The notes under the pieces are model-generated. The model ran no database searches. It saw nothing but the letters and a program-made list of their open reading frames with translations, and was not told the DNA's origin. A stretch of DNA of 37,751 bases from Variovorax boronicumulans NBRC 103145 (GTDB lineage: Bacteria > Pseudomonadota > Gammaproteobacteria > Burkholderiales > Burkholderiaceae_C). Shown in pieces: positions 15,147 through 23,210 of this stretch. Numbering within the stretch: position 1 is the stretch's first letter; each line of letters begins with the position of its first letter. The stretch lies in NCBI RefSeq assembly GCF_001591345.1, contig NZ_BCUS01000058.1, positions 1 through 37,751 of the forward strand, in the 5' to 3' direction. Position numbers and translations under genes: made by a program.

Positions 15147-15521
15147 TCAGTAGTCGTCGCGGTTGCGGCGGCTGGCCAGCACGATCAGCGCCGTGATGGC
15201 GGCGCCGGCAGCGGCGGCCAGCAGCACCGAGCGCACGGGCTGGTCGGAGATGTAGCGGCCCGTCACGTCGGCGGCCTGTTCGATGCGGCGGTGCGCGCGA
15301 GCGCTGGTGGTCGAAGCGGCGTCGAGACCGCGCTGCACGGCTTGCTGCACGCGTGCGGCCAACTGCTCGACACCCGGCTCGGCGTCGCGGCGCAGTTCGC
15401 GGACCTTTTCGCCCGCCGCATTCACCGCGTTCTGAGCGTAGGCGCGGGTGGTTTCGGCCGCTTCCTGGGCGGTCTGGCGCACGTCGTCGGCGAGTTGCGA
15501 AGGGGTCTTGGTCGTGTTCAT
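15147..15521 (-). CDS. YqjD/ElaB-like (DUF883) membrane-anchored protein
   Basis: A 124-residue protein. It has a long Ala/Arg/Glu-rich amphipathic helical region (1-95) and one C-terminal hydrophobic helix preceded by GRYISDQPVRSVLLAAAAGAA, the hallmark of the DUF883/ElaB/YqjD family, and it ends in a basic tail (RRNRDDY). E. coli YqjD and ElaB are inner-membrane proteins that bind ribosomes in stationary phase and respond to stress; whether this one does is inference. It lies 52 bases upstream of the YqjE-like gene. Confidence 0.87.
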   Translation of the reverse strand: MNTTKTPSQLADDVRQTAQEAAETTRAYAQNAVNAAGEKVRELRRDAEPGVEQLAARVQQAVQRGLDAASTTSARAHRRIEQAADVTGRYISDQPVRSVLLAAAAGAAITALIVLASRRNRDDY

Positions 15522-15575
15522 GGGAGAGTCCTTTCCGGGAAGATGAAATGCGGGAGCCTGTGGATCGTAACTACG

Positions 15576-15740
15576 CTACTTGCGTCGTAGCAAGCCGGCC
15601 AGGAAGCTGGCGATGGCGAGCACGGCAAAGATGATGAAAAGGACCTTGGCGATCCCCACCGCGCTGGCGGCAATGCCACCGAAGCCGAACACGGCAGCGA
15701 TGAGTGCGATGACCAGAAATACCACGGCGTAGTGCAGCAT
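15576..15740 (-). CDS. DUF1328 (YtjA-like) small membrane protein
   Basis: A 54-residue protein made almost entirely of two hydrophobic helices (about 2-24 and 29-50) ending in LLRRK. This matches the DUF1328/YtjA family of tiny inner-membrane proteins, whose function is unknown and which often lie among stress genes. The ATG at 15740 has an AAGGAG ribosome binding site; the longer in-frame version starting at 15797 adds a non-conserved hydrophilic segment and is rejected. Confidence 0.88.
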   Translation of the reverse strand: MLHYAVVFLVIALIAAVFGFGGIAASAVGIAKVLFIIFAVLAIASFLAGLLRRK

Positions 15741-15769
15741 GCGGAACTCCTTCGAGGCTTCCCTCTTTG

Positions 15770-15782
15770 TGGTTTGAAACCA
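15770..15782. promoter_or_regulatory. Palindrome upstream of the DUF1328 gene
   Basis: TGGTTT-G-AAACCA, a perfect 6+6 inverted repeat centred about 36 bases upstream of the DUF1328 ATG (leftward gene). It could be an operator or a small leader hairpin. The rest of the 204-base gap up to the kinase stop at 15945 contains a CAGGG / CCCTG inverted repeat (15847-15865) and no gene that I can see. Confidence 0.35.
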
Positions 15783-15944
15783 TGCATCCGGGCGCATCGC
15801 TGAAGACGCGGCCCGGTGCCGGATGACACAGGACCCACCTTAAGGGCAGGGTCGCATCGGCCCTGTCAGCGACCGGGGCGGGGGTGCGTAGGAGGCGACC
15901 GAGTCGCCGCAGGCCCGGGGCGTGAAGAAATGCCAGCGCCTGCG

Positions 15945-17339
15945 TCAGGCGCCGCGCGACGCGGGGGTGTCGGGGCTCGCCGGCGTGCCGGCCTGCGGTG
16001 CCGGCTTCACCACCGGCAGCATCGCGGTGAGCCGCGTGCCCTGGCCGGGCGCCGAGGTGATGGTGAGCTTGCCGCGCGCCGCCTCGACCCGGTGGCGCAT
16101 GCCCGCCAGGCCGTGCGTCGACGGGCGCATGCGCTGCGCGTCGAAGCCCTTGCCGTTGTCGGCCACCTCCACGATCACGTGGTTGGCGTAGTTCTTCAGC
16201 ACGATGGTGGCTTCGCTGGCCTCGGCGTACTTGCCGATGTTGGTCAGGCTCTCCTGCACCATGCGGTAGATCGTGAGCTGGCGCGACTCGTCCATGGTCA
16301 CGGGCTCCAGCGCCATCTCGATCTCCAGGCCCGAGCGCTCTCCGAACTCGCGCCCCAGGATTTCCAGCGAGGCGACCAGCCCGAGGTTGGAGAGCGACGA
16401 AGGCCGCAGGTCCTCGATGATGCGGCGCTTCAGCGCGATGCCGCTGTTGAGCAGCTCGGTCAGGTGCTGCAGCCGCTGGATCGCGTCGGGCGAGTCGGCC
16501 AGGCGCGACTTCAGCCGCGCCACGTCGAGCTTGGCGGCCGTGAGCAGCGAGCCCAGTTCGTCGTGCAGTTCGCGCGCCAGGTAGCCGCGCTCGGTCTCGC
16601 GCACGTCCTGCAGGTGGGTGGCGAGCTCGGCCAGCGAGGCGGTGCGCTCGCGCACCTCGTCTTCGAGGGCGTTGCGTTCGCGTTGCAGCGCCTCCTGCTG
16701 GCGCTCGCCCACCGAGCGCAGCGCGTGCGTCTGGCGCAGGTACAGGAAGAAGGCGATCAGCGCCGCGAGCGCCACGATGCCGGTGCCGACGCGCGCCAGC
16801 TGCAGCGACTTCATCACCTGCAGCTGACCGGCCTGCAGCGTCGCGTTGCTGGTCTTCACCAGCTCGTTGGCGGTGGCGCGGATGGCTTCCATCTCCTCGC
16901 GCCCGACGTCGGTGGTCATGACGAACTTCCAGGCGTCCTCGTTGCCCTCGTGGCGCAGCCGCACGCTCATGTCCATCTCGGCGATCTTGCGCAGCACGTG
17001 CTTGGACAGCTCGGACAGCTGGGTGCGCTCGGCCGGGCGCTCGGCGTACAGCTGGCGCAGCGTGGCCAGGTTGCCGTCCACCTGCTTGACCGCGATGTCG
17101 TAGGGCTGGCGGTAGGCGGCTTCGCCCGTGAGCAGGAAGCCGCGCTGGCCGGTTTCGGCGTCCAGCATGTTCTGCAGGATCTGGTTGAGCGTGCCGCGGA
17201 TCTGCTGCGCCTCGTCGATGTCCGCCAGGGCGCGGCTCGATTGCCGGTATCCTGCCTCGTTGATGCCCACGAGGGCCAGTGCGGCCAGCGCCGCGAGCAA
17301 CAGGCTCACGGCCATTTTTTGGGGGGCTAACCAGTGCAT
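15945..17339 (-). CDS. CHASE3-domain sensor histidine kinase (HisKA_3 type)
   Basis: A 464-residue membrane sensor kinase. It has a first transmembrane helix (9-26) and a CHASE3 extracytoplasmic domain (about 35-178, with the typical AETGQRGFLLTG at 61-72). A second helix (185-201) leads to a coiled-coil linker, a HisKA_3 domain with phosphoacceptor His259 (ARELHDELG), and an HATPase domain with Asn367 and the G1 box DNGKGF (394-399). NarX/DegS-type kinases of this class pair with NarL-type regulators, and one is divergently transcribed 106 bases away. The C-terminal tail is Pro/Ala-rich. The stimulus is unknown; CHASE3 ligands are undefined. Confidence 0.93.
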   Translation of the reverse strand: MHWLAPQKMAVSLLLAALAALALVGINEAGYRQSSRALADIDEAQQIRGTLNQILQNMLDAETGQRGFLLTGEAAYRQPYDIAVKQVDGNLATLRQLYAERPAERTQLSELSKHVLRKIAEMDMSVRLRHEGNEDAWKFVMTTDVGREEMEAIRATANELVKTSNATLQAGQLQVMKSLQLARVGTGIVALAALIAFFLYLRQTHALRSVGERQQEALQRERNALEDEVRERTASLAELATHLQDVRETERGYLARELHDELGSLLTAAKLDVARLKSRLADSPDAIQRLQHLTELLNSGIALKRRIIEDLRPSSLSNLGLVASLEILGREFGERSGLEIEMALEPVTMDESRQLTIYRMVQESLTNIGKYAEASEATIVLKNYANHVIVEVADNGKGFDAQRMRPSTHGLAGMRHRVEAARGKLTITSAPGQGTRLTAMLPVVKPAPQAGTPASPDTPASRGA

Positions 17340-17354
17340 GACACCCTTAGGGTC

Positions 17355-17426
17355 GCATTCAATGCAACTTCGTGAATAATTGATAACAATCAGGGACCGG
17401 CATGCTGCGGCTTCCAAAGCTGCGGC
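17355..17426. promoter_or_regulatory. Divergent kinase/regulator control region with palindromes and a direct repeat
   Basis: The 106-base gap between the kinase and regulator starts is AT-rich relative to its surroundings. It holds GCATT-C-AATGC (17355-17365), ATTG-ATAA-CAAT (17379-17390) with an overlapping TGAT-AACA-ATCA, and a direct repeat of GCTGCGGC (17404-17411 and 17419-17426, 15-base period). These are candidate sites for the two divergent promoters and for binding by the adjacent regulator; no -10/-35 pair stands out. Confidence 0.4.
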
Positions 17427-17445
17427 ACAACGACGAAAGTAACAG

Positions 17446-18078
17446 ATGATCAAAATTGGAATTGTGGACGACCACGCCATCGTGCGATCGGGCCTCCGGC
17501 AGTTCTTCTCCGAGCACGTGGACCTGCGCGTGGCGGGCGAGGCAGCGAGCGGCCGTGAAGCCATCGAGCTGGTACGCACCACCGAACTGGACGTGCTGGT
17601 GATGGATCTCTCCATGCCGGGACAAAGCGGTATCGATGCACTCGCCATGATCCGCGCCAAGGCGCCGGACGTGGGCATCCTGATCCTCAGCGGCTACCCC
17701 GAGGAGCACTACGCGATGAACCTGATCCGTCAGGGCGCCAGCGGCTACCTCAACAAGGAATGCGAGCCCATCGAGATCGTGAACGCCATTCGCACCATTT
17801 CGCTGGGCCGGCGCTACATCACGCCCGCCGTGGCCGAACTGCTGGCCCGCCAGCTCGACCGCAAGGACGACGCCGCGCCGCACGAGCAGCTTTCGGAGCG
17901 CGAGTTCCAGGTGTTCCTGAAGCTGGCCAAGGGCGAGACCGCCGGCGACATCGCCAAGACGCTGTCGCTGTCGGTGAAGACGGTGAGCACCTACCGCACG
18001 CGGCTGATGGAGAAGATGAACCTGTCCTCCAACAGCGACCTGACCTACTACGCGCTGAAGAACAAGCTCATCGATTGA
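17446..18078 (+). CDS. NarL/FixJ-family response regulator
   Basis: A 210-residue response regulator. Its N-terminal receiver domain has the acidic pair Asp8/Asp9, phosphoacceptor Asp54 (LVMDLSMPG) and Lys104 (YLNKE). The C-terminal LuxR-type helix-turn-helix (about 147-205) contains LSEREFQVFLKLAKGETAGDIAKTL and SVKTVSTYRTRLMEKM. It is the likely DNA-binding partner of the divergent CHASE3 kinase. It converges with the stand-alone receiver gene, with only 7 bases between the stop codons. Confidence 0.95.
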   Translation: MIKIGIVDDHAIVRSGLRQFFSEHVDLRVAGEAASGREAIELVRTTELDVLVMDLSMPGQSGIDALAMIRAKAPDVGILILSGYPEEHYAMNLIRQGASGYLNKECEPIEIVNAIRTISLGRRYITPAVAELLARQLDRKDDAAPHEQLSEREFQVFLKLAKGETAGDIAKTLSLSVKTVSTYRTRLMEKMNLSSNSDLTYYALKNKLID

Positions 18079-18085
18079 GCCGCGC

Positions 18086-18490
18086 CTAGGCATCGCCGGG
18101 TGCGGACCGCAGCGCGGCGGCCTGGCGGATGCAGAAGTCGACCAGTGCGTCGATCTCGTTCGACTTGTCGAACACCGCGTCGACCCCGAACTCGGCGCAG
18201 CGGCGCCGGATGTCGGGCGTCGCATAGTTGCTGAGCACCACCACCTTCTGGCCGGGCTTGCGCGACTGGCAGGCCTGAAGGATGCCCAGGCCACTTCCCT
18301 GCTTGAGAAAGAGATCGACGATGGCCAGGTGCCACTCGTCGGCATGGTCGTGCAGCCAGTCGCGCGCGTGCTGCTCGGTTTCCGCAAAGCCCACGACCGT
18401 GGTGCAGGTGAGCTCTTCCAGAGTGCCGATGAGGTTTTCACGGATCGTGGGGTTGTCTTCGACAACGTAGGTCTGCAATCTGGAATCCAT
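18086..18490 (-). CDS. Stand-alone receiver-domain response regulator
   Basis: A 134-residue protein that is only a receiver domain (CheY-like). It has Glu11/Asp12, phosphoacceptor Asp59 (AIVDLFLKQGSG), Ser87 (VVLSNYA) and Lys109 (FDKS). No output domain is attached, so it may act as a phosphate sink, a relay step or a binding regulator for the neighbouring kinase/NarL pair. It is transcribed toward the NarL-type gene. An AGAGGAAG sequence precedes the ATG at 18490 at a somewhat long distance. Confidence 0.9.
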   Translation of the reverse strand: MDSRLQTYVVEDNPTIRENLIGTLEELTCTTVVGFAETEQHARDWLHDHADEWHLAIVDLFLKQGSGLGILQACQSRKPGQKVVVLSNYATPDIRRRCAEFGVDAVFDKSNEIDALVDFCIRQAAALRSAPGDA

Positions 18491-18747
18491 GCCGAACCGC
18501 GCTTCCTCTGAGGTGGGCAGGTGCTCGTGTCCAAGCGCCCTGCGGAGGAGAGAGCCTGCCCATGGACATTGAGGCTTTCCCGCAGCGGATCATGCAGGGT
18601 TCAAGGGCCGCGCGTTGTAGGCGGGTTCTGACGCATGTGCAGGCGGCTGTCTCCACGCCGCCTCGCGCCCGCCCGTAGGCCAAGCCGCACGGGGTCTGCG
18701 GCCCGCCGCCGACCCGGTTCGGGCGCGCATCCGGGTAAGAATCGACC

Positions 18748-20769
18748 ATGGCAACCCAATCCCTTCGCACCCGGCCGCGCTGGCAGAAGCTGCTGGCGGC
18801 CTTCGTGCTGCTGGTCGCCGTCCTGCTGACCGCGTTCGCGCTCCTCGTGGCCTTCTTTCCTTGGGACACGCTGCGCGAGCCGCTCAACCGCTTCGTGAGC
18901 GAGAAGACCGGGCGCAAGTTCGAGATCACCCGCCGGCTCGACGTGGACCTGGGCTGGAAGGCCGCCACCATCCACTTCGACGGCATCGAGTTCGCCAACC
19001 CCGACTGGGCGCGCGATCCCTACCTGGTGAAGGCCGAGCGCGCGAGCTTCGAGATCCGCCTCTGGCCGCTGATCGACAAGCGGGTGGTCATTCCGAGCCT
19101 GGCGCTGACCGCGCCCACCGTCGGCCTGCAGATGGAATCCGATGGACGCCGCACCTGGGCCTTCGGCAAGGACACCTCCGACACCGGCACCGTGCCCACC
19201 ATCGGCCTGATCCAGGTCGACAAGGGCGCCGTCGACTTCCTGGCCACGCACCTGGGCGTCGACGTGCACGCCGACCTGGACTACGACAGCAACCGCGGCG
19301 AGCTGCCTCTGCACTACCGCATCAAGGGCCGCTACAAGGGCCAGCCGCTCACGGCCGACGGGCGCACCGGCAACGTGCTGCAGATCAACGCCGCGGGCGC
19401 GCCGCCGTTCCCGCTCGAGATCAATGCCGCCGCCGGCCAGACCCGGCTCAAGGCCAATGGCACGGTGGCCCAGCTCGCGGGCTTCGACGGCATCGACGCC
19501 ACGTTCCAGATCAAGGGCCAGACGCTGAGCGCGCTGTACCCGCTGCTGGGCATCGTGCTGCCGCAGACCCCGCCCTATGCGCTGAGCGGCGGCCTGCGCA
19601 AGCGCGGCAAGCTCTGGGAGGCGGCGGGGCTCAACGGCCGGCTGGGCCTGTCGGACATCGGCGGCGACATGGCCTTCGACCAGGCCGGCAAGGTGCCGCG
19701 CCTGTCGGGCACGCTGCGCTCGCGCGTGATGGACATGGACGACCTCGGCCCGCTGATCGGCCTGCCGCCCACGGCGCGCTCCGCCAACGCGGTGGAAGGC
19801 GTGGCGCCGGTCGCCTCGGCCCAGCCCAAGCGACCGCCCGGCGGCAAGGTGCTGCCGACCACGCCGTTCGACTTCGGGCGGCTGCACGCCATGAACGCCG
19901 ACGTGGCCTACACGGCCGAGCGCATCCGCAACGTGCGCGAAGTGCCGCTGGACCGCGGCAGCGTCAAGATCCGGCTGACCGACGGCGTGCTGTCGCTCGA
20001 CCCGCTGGACCTGGGCGTGGCCAACGGCAAGCTCGTGGGCGCGATCCGCATCGACGCCACCAAGACGCCGGCCGACATCCGCGCCTCGCTCGACGTGCGC
20101 GGCCTGCGGCTGGCGCGGCTCATTCCCAAGCTGGAGAACTCGGGCAACAGCGTCGGCCGGCTCGACGGGCGCATCAACCTGTCGGGCGCCGGCAATTCGG
20201 TGGCCAGCTGGCTGGGCGGCGCGTCGGGCGACATGGCGGTGCTGTCGGGGCGCGGCCAGTTCGGCAACCTGATGCCCGTGTTCGCGACGCTGGTGGGCGG
20301 CGACATCCTCAAGTTCCTGCTGCGCGGCGACCGCGACGTGGAGCTGCGCTGCGCGGCGCTGGCCTTCGACGTGAACAAGGGCGTGATGAACGGGCGCACG
20401 CTGGTGCTGGACACCACCAACGCCGTCTTCACCGCCACCGGCCAGGCCAACCTCGCGACCGAGTCGCTGGACTTCGTGATCCGGCCCGAGCCCAAGAGCG
20501 CGAGCTTCCTGTCGCTTCGCACGCCGCTGGTCGTGAGCGGCACCTTCGGCGCGCCCAAGGGCGGCGTCGAGATCGGGCCGCTGGCCGGCCGCGGCCTGGC
20601 GGCGCTGGCGCTGGGCGCCATCAACCCGCTGCTGGCGCTGGCTGCGACCATCGAGACCGGCCCCGGCGAGAACGCCGACTGCACGGGCGTGCTGGCACTG
20701 GCGAACCGGCCCACGGCCGGGGCCGCCGCGCGCGGTGCGGCGCGGGCCAAGGGGGCTCGCCAGCCTTAA
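18748..20769 (+). CDS. AsmA family protein
   Basis: A 673-residue protein with one N-terminal transmembrane helix (about 12-36) and a large periplasmic region. The AsmA N-terminal domain follows (FPWDTLREPLNRFVSEKTGRKFEI near residues 38-60) and the C-terminal AsmA-like part contains LSGAGNSVASWLGGASGDMAVLSGRGQ and LRGDRDVELRCAALAF. AsmA-like proteins are bridge-like, beta-rich proteins linked to phospholipid transport and outer-membrane assembly. The 257-base gap upstream contains no gene that I can see; it has distant GGGCAGG / CCTGCCC arms (18514-18563). The gene converges with moeB. Confidence 0.9.
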   Translation: MATQSLRTRPRWQKLLAAFVLLVAVLLTAFALLVAFFPWDTLREPLNRFVSEKTGRKFEITRRLDVDLGWKAATIHFDGIEFANPDWARDPYLVKAERASFEIRLWPLIDKRVVIPSLALTAPTVGLQMESDGRRTWAFGKDTSDTGTVPTIGLIQVDKGAVDFLATHLGVDVHADLDYDSNRGELPLHYRIKGRYKGQPLTADGRTGNVLQINAAGAPPFPLEINAAAGQTRLKANGTVAQLAGFDGIDATFQIKGQTLSALYPLLGIVLPQTPPYALSGGLRKRGKLWEAAGLNGRLGLSDIGGDMAFDQAGKVPRLSGTLRSRVMDMDDLGPLIGLPPTARSANAVEGVAPVASAQPKRPPGGKVLPTTPFDFGRLHAMNADVAYTAERIRNVREVPLDRGSVKIRLTDGVLSLDPLDLGVANGKLVGAIRIDATKTPADIRASLDVRGLRLARLIPKLENSGNSVGRLDGRINLSGAGNSVASWLGGASGDMAVLSGRGQFGNLMPVFATLVGGDILKFLLRGDRDVELRCAALAFDVNKGVMNGRTLVLDTTNAVFTATGQANLATESLDFVIRPEPKSASFLSLRTPLVVSGTFGAPKGGVEIGPLAGRGLAALALGAINPLLALAATIETGPGENADCTGVLALANRPTAGAAARGAARAKGARQP

Positions 20770-20797
20770 CGAAAGAAAAAAGAGGGCAGGCGGGCGC

Positions 20798-21562
20798 TCA
20801 GTCGCCGGCCTGGGGCCGCTGCGCGCAGACGCTGCAGTGCGGGTCGCGCGAGACGCGCAGCGTGTCGAAGCCGGTGCTGCGTCCGTCGAACATCAGCAGC
20901 TTGCCCGCCAGCGACGGCCCGATGCCGGCCAGCAGCTTGAGCGCCTCGCTGGCCTGCAGCGTGCCGATGGTGCCGACCACCGGGCCGAACACGCCGAGCA
21001 CCGCGCAGCGCGTTTCCTCGAAGCTGGCCTCGGGCGGGAACAGGCAGGCGTAGCAGGGGCAGGCCGCGTCGCGCGTGTCGTACACGCTCAACTGGCCGTC
21101 GAAGCGGATCGCCGCGCCCGCCACCAGCGGTTTGGCATGCGCCACGCAGGCGCGGTTCACGGCCTGCCGGGTGGCGAAGTTGTCGCAGCAGTCGACCACC
21201 ACGTCGGCCTCAGCCACGAGCCGCGACAGCAGCGCCTCGTCGGCGCGCACGGCGTGGGTCTCGATGGCGATGCCGGGGTTGATGTCGCGCATGGCCTGCG
21301 CGGCGGATGCGACCTTGGGCTGGCCCACCCGCGCCTGGGTGTGGGCGACCTGCCGCTGGAGGTTGGTGAGATCGACTTCGTCGTCGTCGACCAGCACGAT
21401 GTGGCCGACCCCCGCTGCCGCGAGGTACAGCGCCACCGGCGAGCCCAGCCCGCCGGCGCCGATGACGAGCACCCGCCCGGCACTGACGCGCGCCTGGCCG
21501 TCGATGCCGAATTCTTCGAGGAGGATGTGCCGCGAATAGCGCAGCAGGTCGTGATCGTCCAT
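20798..21562 (-). CDS. HesA/MoeB/ThiF family adenylyltransferase
   Basis: A 254-residue E1-like enzyme that adenylates the C-terminus of a ubiquitin-like sulfur carrier (MoaD for molybdopterin or ThiS for thiamine). It has the GAGGLG nucleotide loop (35-40), DLTNLQRQ (64-71), DCCDNF (124-129), and zinc ligands Cys170/Cys173 and Cys243/Cys246. Nothing in the window encodes a carrier protein, so MoeB and ThiF roles cannot be told apart; I leave the symbol blank. The ATG at 21562 begins MDDHDLLRYSRHILL, the usual N-terminus, and is preferred to the longer Pro-rich version. It is downstream of ctpA on the same strand. Confidence 0.93.
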   Translation of the reverse strand: MDDHDLLRYSRHILLEEFGIDGQARVSAGRVLVIGAGGLGSPVALYLAAAGVGHIVLVDDDEVDLTNLQRQVAHTQARVGQPKVASAAQAMRDINPGIAIETHAVRADEALLSRLVAEADVVVDCCDNFATRQAVNRACVAHAKPLVAGAAIRFDGQLSVYDTRDAACPCYACLFPPEASFEETRCAVLGVFGPVVGTIGTLQASEALKLLAGIGPSLAGKLLMFDGRSTGFDTLRVSRDPHCSVCAQRPQAGD

Positions 21563-21644
21563 GCGCGCCTGCCTGGGCCTGTGCGGGGGAGGGGAAAACG
21601 CCGGTGGCGCGAACCGCACGGTGCGTGCGGCCCGCTCGCCGGGA

Positions 21645-23087
21645 TCAGTTTTCCTTCTTCTCGTCCTTGTTGTCGACGATGACCTGCGTCTTGCTGACGA
21701 GCACCGGCTGGCCCTTCAGGCGGTTGAGCGCCTGCACCAGCGGGAAGTCCTTGTCGGTGCCGAACTCGGGCACCTTGCGGTCCTGCGGCGGCTTCTTGGC
21801 TTCTTCCTCGAGGCGCTTGCGGGCTTCGTCGCGGGCCTTTTCACGCTCGGGGTCCTTCACCTCGGGGCCCTGGCCGCTGGCCAGGTGCTTCTCGAGGTCG
21901 GCCTCGCGCATGCGCAGGGCGGCGAAGGGGCTGCCCTCGGCGCTTTCGTCGACCAGCACGTTGGGCACGATGCCCTTGGCCTGGATCGAGGTGCCGCTGG
22001 GCGTGTAGTAGCGCGCGGTGGTGATCTTCAGGCCGGTGTCGGGGCCGAGCGGGCGCACCGTCTGCACCGAGCCCTTGCCGAAGGTCTGGCTGCCCATGAT
22101 GGTCGCGCGCTTGTGGTCCTGCAGCGCGCCGGCCACGATCTCGCTGGCCGAGGCCGAGCCTTCGTTCACCAGCACCACCAGCGGCACGTTCTTGAGCGCT
22201 GCCGGCAGGTTGCGCAGCGGGTCGCTGCCCGAACGGCGCTGGTAGTACTCGGGCGCCGCCTTGTAGATCGACTTGCTTTCGGCCAGCTGGCCGTCGGTGG
22301 TGACCACCGTGACGTTCTCGGGCAGGAAGGCCGCCGACACCGCCACCGCCGCGTCGAGCAGGCCGCCCGGATCGTTGCGCAGGTCGAGCACCAGGCCCTT
22401 GAGGTTCGGGTCTTCCTTGTAGAGCTCCTCGATCTTCTTGACGAAGTCGTCGACCGTGCGCTCCTGGAACTGCGACAGGCGGATCCAGCCGTAGCCCGGC
22501 TCGATCATCTTGCCGCGCACCGACTGGGTACGGATTTCCTCGCGCGTGATCGTGACCGGGAAGGTGCGGCTCTCGTCCTTGCGGAAGATGGTCAGCAGCA
22601 CCTTGGTGTTGGCCTCGCCGCGCATGCGCTTGACGGCTTCGTTCAGCGACAGGCCGCGCACGGCGGTGTCGTCGATCTTGGTGATCAGGTCGTTCGGCTT
22701 CAAGCCGGCGCGGAAGGCCGGCGAGCCCTCGATGGGCGAGACGACCTTGATGAGACCGTCTTCCTGCGAGATTTCGATGCCCACGCCGACGAAGCGGCCC
22801 GTGGTGCCCTCGCGGAATTCCTTGAAGGACTTCTTGTCGAAGTACTGCGAGTGCGGATCGAGCCCGGCGACCATGCCCGAGATGGCGTCCGAGATGAGTT
22901 TCTTCTCGTCGACCGCCTCGACATAGTCGCTCTTGACCATCCCGAAGACGGCCGCGAGCTGCTGCAATTCCTCGAGCGGAAGCGGCGCGAGCGAACCCCG
23001 CGCGACCGTCTGCAGCGAGACGGTGGTCAGGACGCCAGCAACGGCGCCGGCGGCGACCCAGCCGGTGATCTTCAGTTTCTGGCCCAT
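21645..23087 (-). CDS. ctpA: Carboxy-terminal processing protease (S41 family, CtpA type)
   Basis: A 480-residue periplasmic serine protease. It has an N-terminal hydrophobic anchor (about 7-26), a PDZ domain (about 95-170, with GVGIEI and GSPAFRAGLKPNDLITKIDD) and an S41 catalytic domain with Ser313 (NEGSASASE), Lys338 (FGKGSVQ) and Asp324. The spacing agrees with E. coli Prc. The C-terminal 90 residues are charged and probably helical. The ATG at 23090 (one codon earlier) is an equal alternative start. Such proteases trim or degrade envelope proteins with hydrophobic C-termini. The gpmA-ctpA-moeB order runs leftward. Confidence 0.95.
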   Translation of the reverse strand: MGQKLKITGWVAAGAVAGVLTTVSLQTVARGSLAPLPLEELQQLAAVFGMVKSDYVEAVDEKKLISDAISGMVAGLDPHSQYFDKKSFKEFREGTTGRFVGVGIEISQEDGLIKVVSPIEGSPAFRAGLKPNDLITKIDDTAVRGLSLNEAVKRMRGEANTKVLLTIFRKDESRTFPVTITREEIRTQSVRGKMIEPGYGWIRLSQFQERTVDDFVKKIEELYKEDPNLKGLVLDLRNDPGGLLDAAVAVSAAFLPENVTVVTTDGQLAESKSIYKAAPEYYQRRSGSDPLRNLPAALKNVPLVVLVNEGSASASEIVAGALQDHKRATIMGSQTFGKGSVQTVRPLGPDTGLKITTARYYTPSGTSIQAKGIVPNVLVDESAEGSPFAALRMREADLEKHLASGQGPEVKDPEREKARDEARKRLEEEAKKPPQDRKVPEFGTDKDFPLVQALNRLKGQPVLVSKTQVIVDNKDEKKEN

Positions 23088-23152
23088 CATGAGTGAAATG
23101 TCCTGTATGTCGACGGCTGTCGAACCAATATACACAGCTTGGAAGCAAATTG

Positions 23153-23183
23153 CCTGCCGGGGTTCCACGGAGGAACCGGCAGG
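23153..23183. terminator. Strong hairpin between gpmA and ctpA
   Basis: CCTGCCGG...TTCC pairs with GGAACCGGCAGG (12 bp with a 2-base bulge). Read leftward, it lies 28 bases after the gpmA stop but is followed only by a short AATTT, so termination of gpmA may be partial. Read rightward, it is followed by GGGGTTTTCTTCTTTT. Confidence 0.55.
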
Positions 23184-23210
23184 CGGGGTTTTCTTCTTTT
23201 GCTTACGTCT

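Noticed and set aside
21561..23096. A 511-codon rightward open frame opposite ctpA
   Set aside because: It is antisense to a protease gene with an intact catalytic triad, and its translation is low complexity.
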